Assembly: GCA_016179165.1 (NCBI GenBank)
Contig: JACORX010000003.1
Coordinates: 1 to 14,752, forward strand
Direction: 5' to 3'
DNA: 14,752 nucleotides
Origin: Candidatus Rokuibacteriota bacterium
GTDB taxonomy: Bacteria > Methylomirabilota > Methylomirabilia > Rokubacteriales > CSP1-6
In this document: piece by piece, positions 14,352-14,752 of the stretch
Position numbering within the stretch: position 1 is the first letter of the stretch
Layout of the letters: each line of letters begins with the position of its first letter
The notes under the pieces: model-generated
What the model was told of the DNA's origin: nothing
What the model saw: the letters and a program-made list of their open reading frames with translations, nothing else
Databases searched by the model: none
Translations under genes and position numbers: made by a program

Positions 14352-14549
14352 ATGAGGGCGTATCTCTGGCTGGTGATGATGCTGATCTGGCTCGGCGGAC
14401 TGCTCTTCGGACTCTGGTGGGTATGGCCCCACATCGAGGCCATGGAGCTCACCGGTGACCTGGTGCTGGCCCTTGCCTGGCTCATCGCCGGCGGGGCGGC
14501 CTGGCTCCTGGCTTTGAACCTCGGGTTCCAGCACTACTGGCGCCGCTGA
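14352..14549 (+). CDS. Small two-helix membrane protein downstream of the transporter
   Basis: It has 65 residues, almost wholly two hydrophobic helices: about 4-27 (LWLVMMLIWLGGLLFGLWWV) and 35-58 (TGDLVLALAWLIAGGAAWLL), with a short acidic loop (EAMELTGD) and a basic end (HYWRR). The family is not recognised. It starts 56 nt after the transporter stop and is probably in the same transcript. Its size and place suggest an accessory subunit, as small two-helix subunits exist for some other solute symporters; this is inference. The ribosome site before the ATG is weak, and the hydrophobic, balanced sequence is the main sign that the frame is real. Confidence 0.65.
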   Translation: MRAYLWLVMMLIWLGGLLFGLWWVWPHIEAMELTGDLVLALAWLIAGGAAWLLALNLGFQHYWRR

Positions 14550-14630
14550 GCAGGTGGCAGTGTCCGCGACGAGGCGGCATTCGCCGCCGGCGTGGCGCCA
14601 CCGGTGGACGGCGGCTACACCGGAGCATAA
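14550..14630 (+). pseudogene. C-terminal remnant of a short-chain dehydrogenase/reductase
   Basis: In the same frame, directly after the stop of the small membrane protein, the codons read DEAAFAAGVAPPVDGGYTGA and end in TAA (14628-14630). SDR enzymes typically end DEASFVTGAVLPVDGGYTA, so the match is close. The other 220 or so residues of an SDR are absent, there is no start codon or ribosome site, and the two leading Gly are not SDR-like. It is a leftover from a deletion or an end carried in by recombination. Judged from motif memory. Confidence 0.6.
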
Positions 14631-14642
14631 ATAAACGAACAT

Positions 14643-14665
14643 GGGCCACTGGCCCACCCTGCCAC
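14643..14665. repeat. Dispersed hairpin repeat, copy 2
   Basis: GGGCC (14643-14647) pairs with GGCCC (14651-14655) around a 3-nt loop and is followed by ACCCTGCCAC, as in copy 1. Identity with copy 1 is exact over TGGCCCACCCTGCCAC (14650-14665); the loop and outer flanks differ. It lies 12 nt after the SDR remnant's stop. Confidence 0.55.
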
Positions 14666-14752
14666 GTGACGATCGGGTATTTACACGCCGATGTTCTGAG
14701 CAAAGGCCCTTATCGGCGGCCTGCTAGAGCACCGAGCGGATGGCGGCCAGGA

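Noticed and set aside
14724..14752. Last codons of a - strand gene entering from the right (LAAIRSVL then TAG)
   Set aside because: Only eight residues are visible; plausible but too short to support.
1..14752. tRNA, rRNA, CRISPR arrays, transposase genes
   Set aside because: None seen on either strand: no clustered spacer-repeat pattern, no rRNA or tRNA signature, and no transposase motifs.

Overview
The window is GC-rich DNA, dense in genes, from a Gram-negative bacterium. Strong G/C third-position bias, frequent GTG/TTG starts, exported thiol chemistry, an LpxB-N-type membrane protein, a serine-glyoxylate-type aminotransferase next to a hydroxyacid dehydrogenase, and a giant multi-GAF hybrid kinase would fit a soil or subsurface lineage such as Rokubacteria/NC10 or a deltaproteobacterial relative. 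That placement is an inference from gene content, not from a marker gene.

Left block (1-1842, + strand): the 3' part of a NYN-nuclease/LOTUS protein. Next comes an exported DsbA-like thioredoxin-fold protein whose first active-site cysteine codon is an in-frame TGA (U-P-Y-C), with a perfect 7-bp hairpin carrying an AGGU loop 15 nt behind the TGA. This is best read as a selenoprotein with a bacterial SECIS. A small cupin follows in the same operon, then a 182-bp element with about 20-bp terminal inverted repeats.

Second block (1885-5009): an unrecognised protein on the - strand, divergent from a + strand operon: an LpxB-N-domain membrane protein, a class V aminotransferase (serine/alanine-glyoxylate type) and a D-2-hydroxyacid dehydrogenase. 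The last two overlap at GTGA. The pair could turn serine into hydroxypyruvate and then glycerate.

Third block (5006-9622, - strand): a single-domain response regulator and a 1378-residue hybrid histidine kinase (Rossmann-like domain, five GAF domains, HisKA, ATPase, receiver). The kinase stop codon and the dehydrogenase stop codon share CTAG.

Fourth block (9623-12429): a region without an intact gene that holds a LysR C-terminal remnant and a 9-bp inverted repeat around TTGACA, then a 633-residue protein with a DUF6930/DUF7309-like front and an ST7-like TPR tail, then a truncated VOC (glyoxalase-fold) gene on the - strand.

Right block (12430-14752): a good sigma70-type promoter, a long structured leader, an atypical Nramp-like transporter, a 65-residue two-helix membrane protein, an SDR C-terminal remnant and the second copy of a short hairpin repeat. 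Three truncated gene pieces (LysR, VOC, SDR) lie in these right-hand spacers, two of them beside copies of the same hairpin repeat, which suggests past rearrangement.
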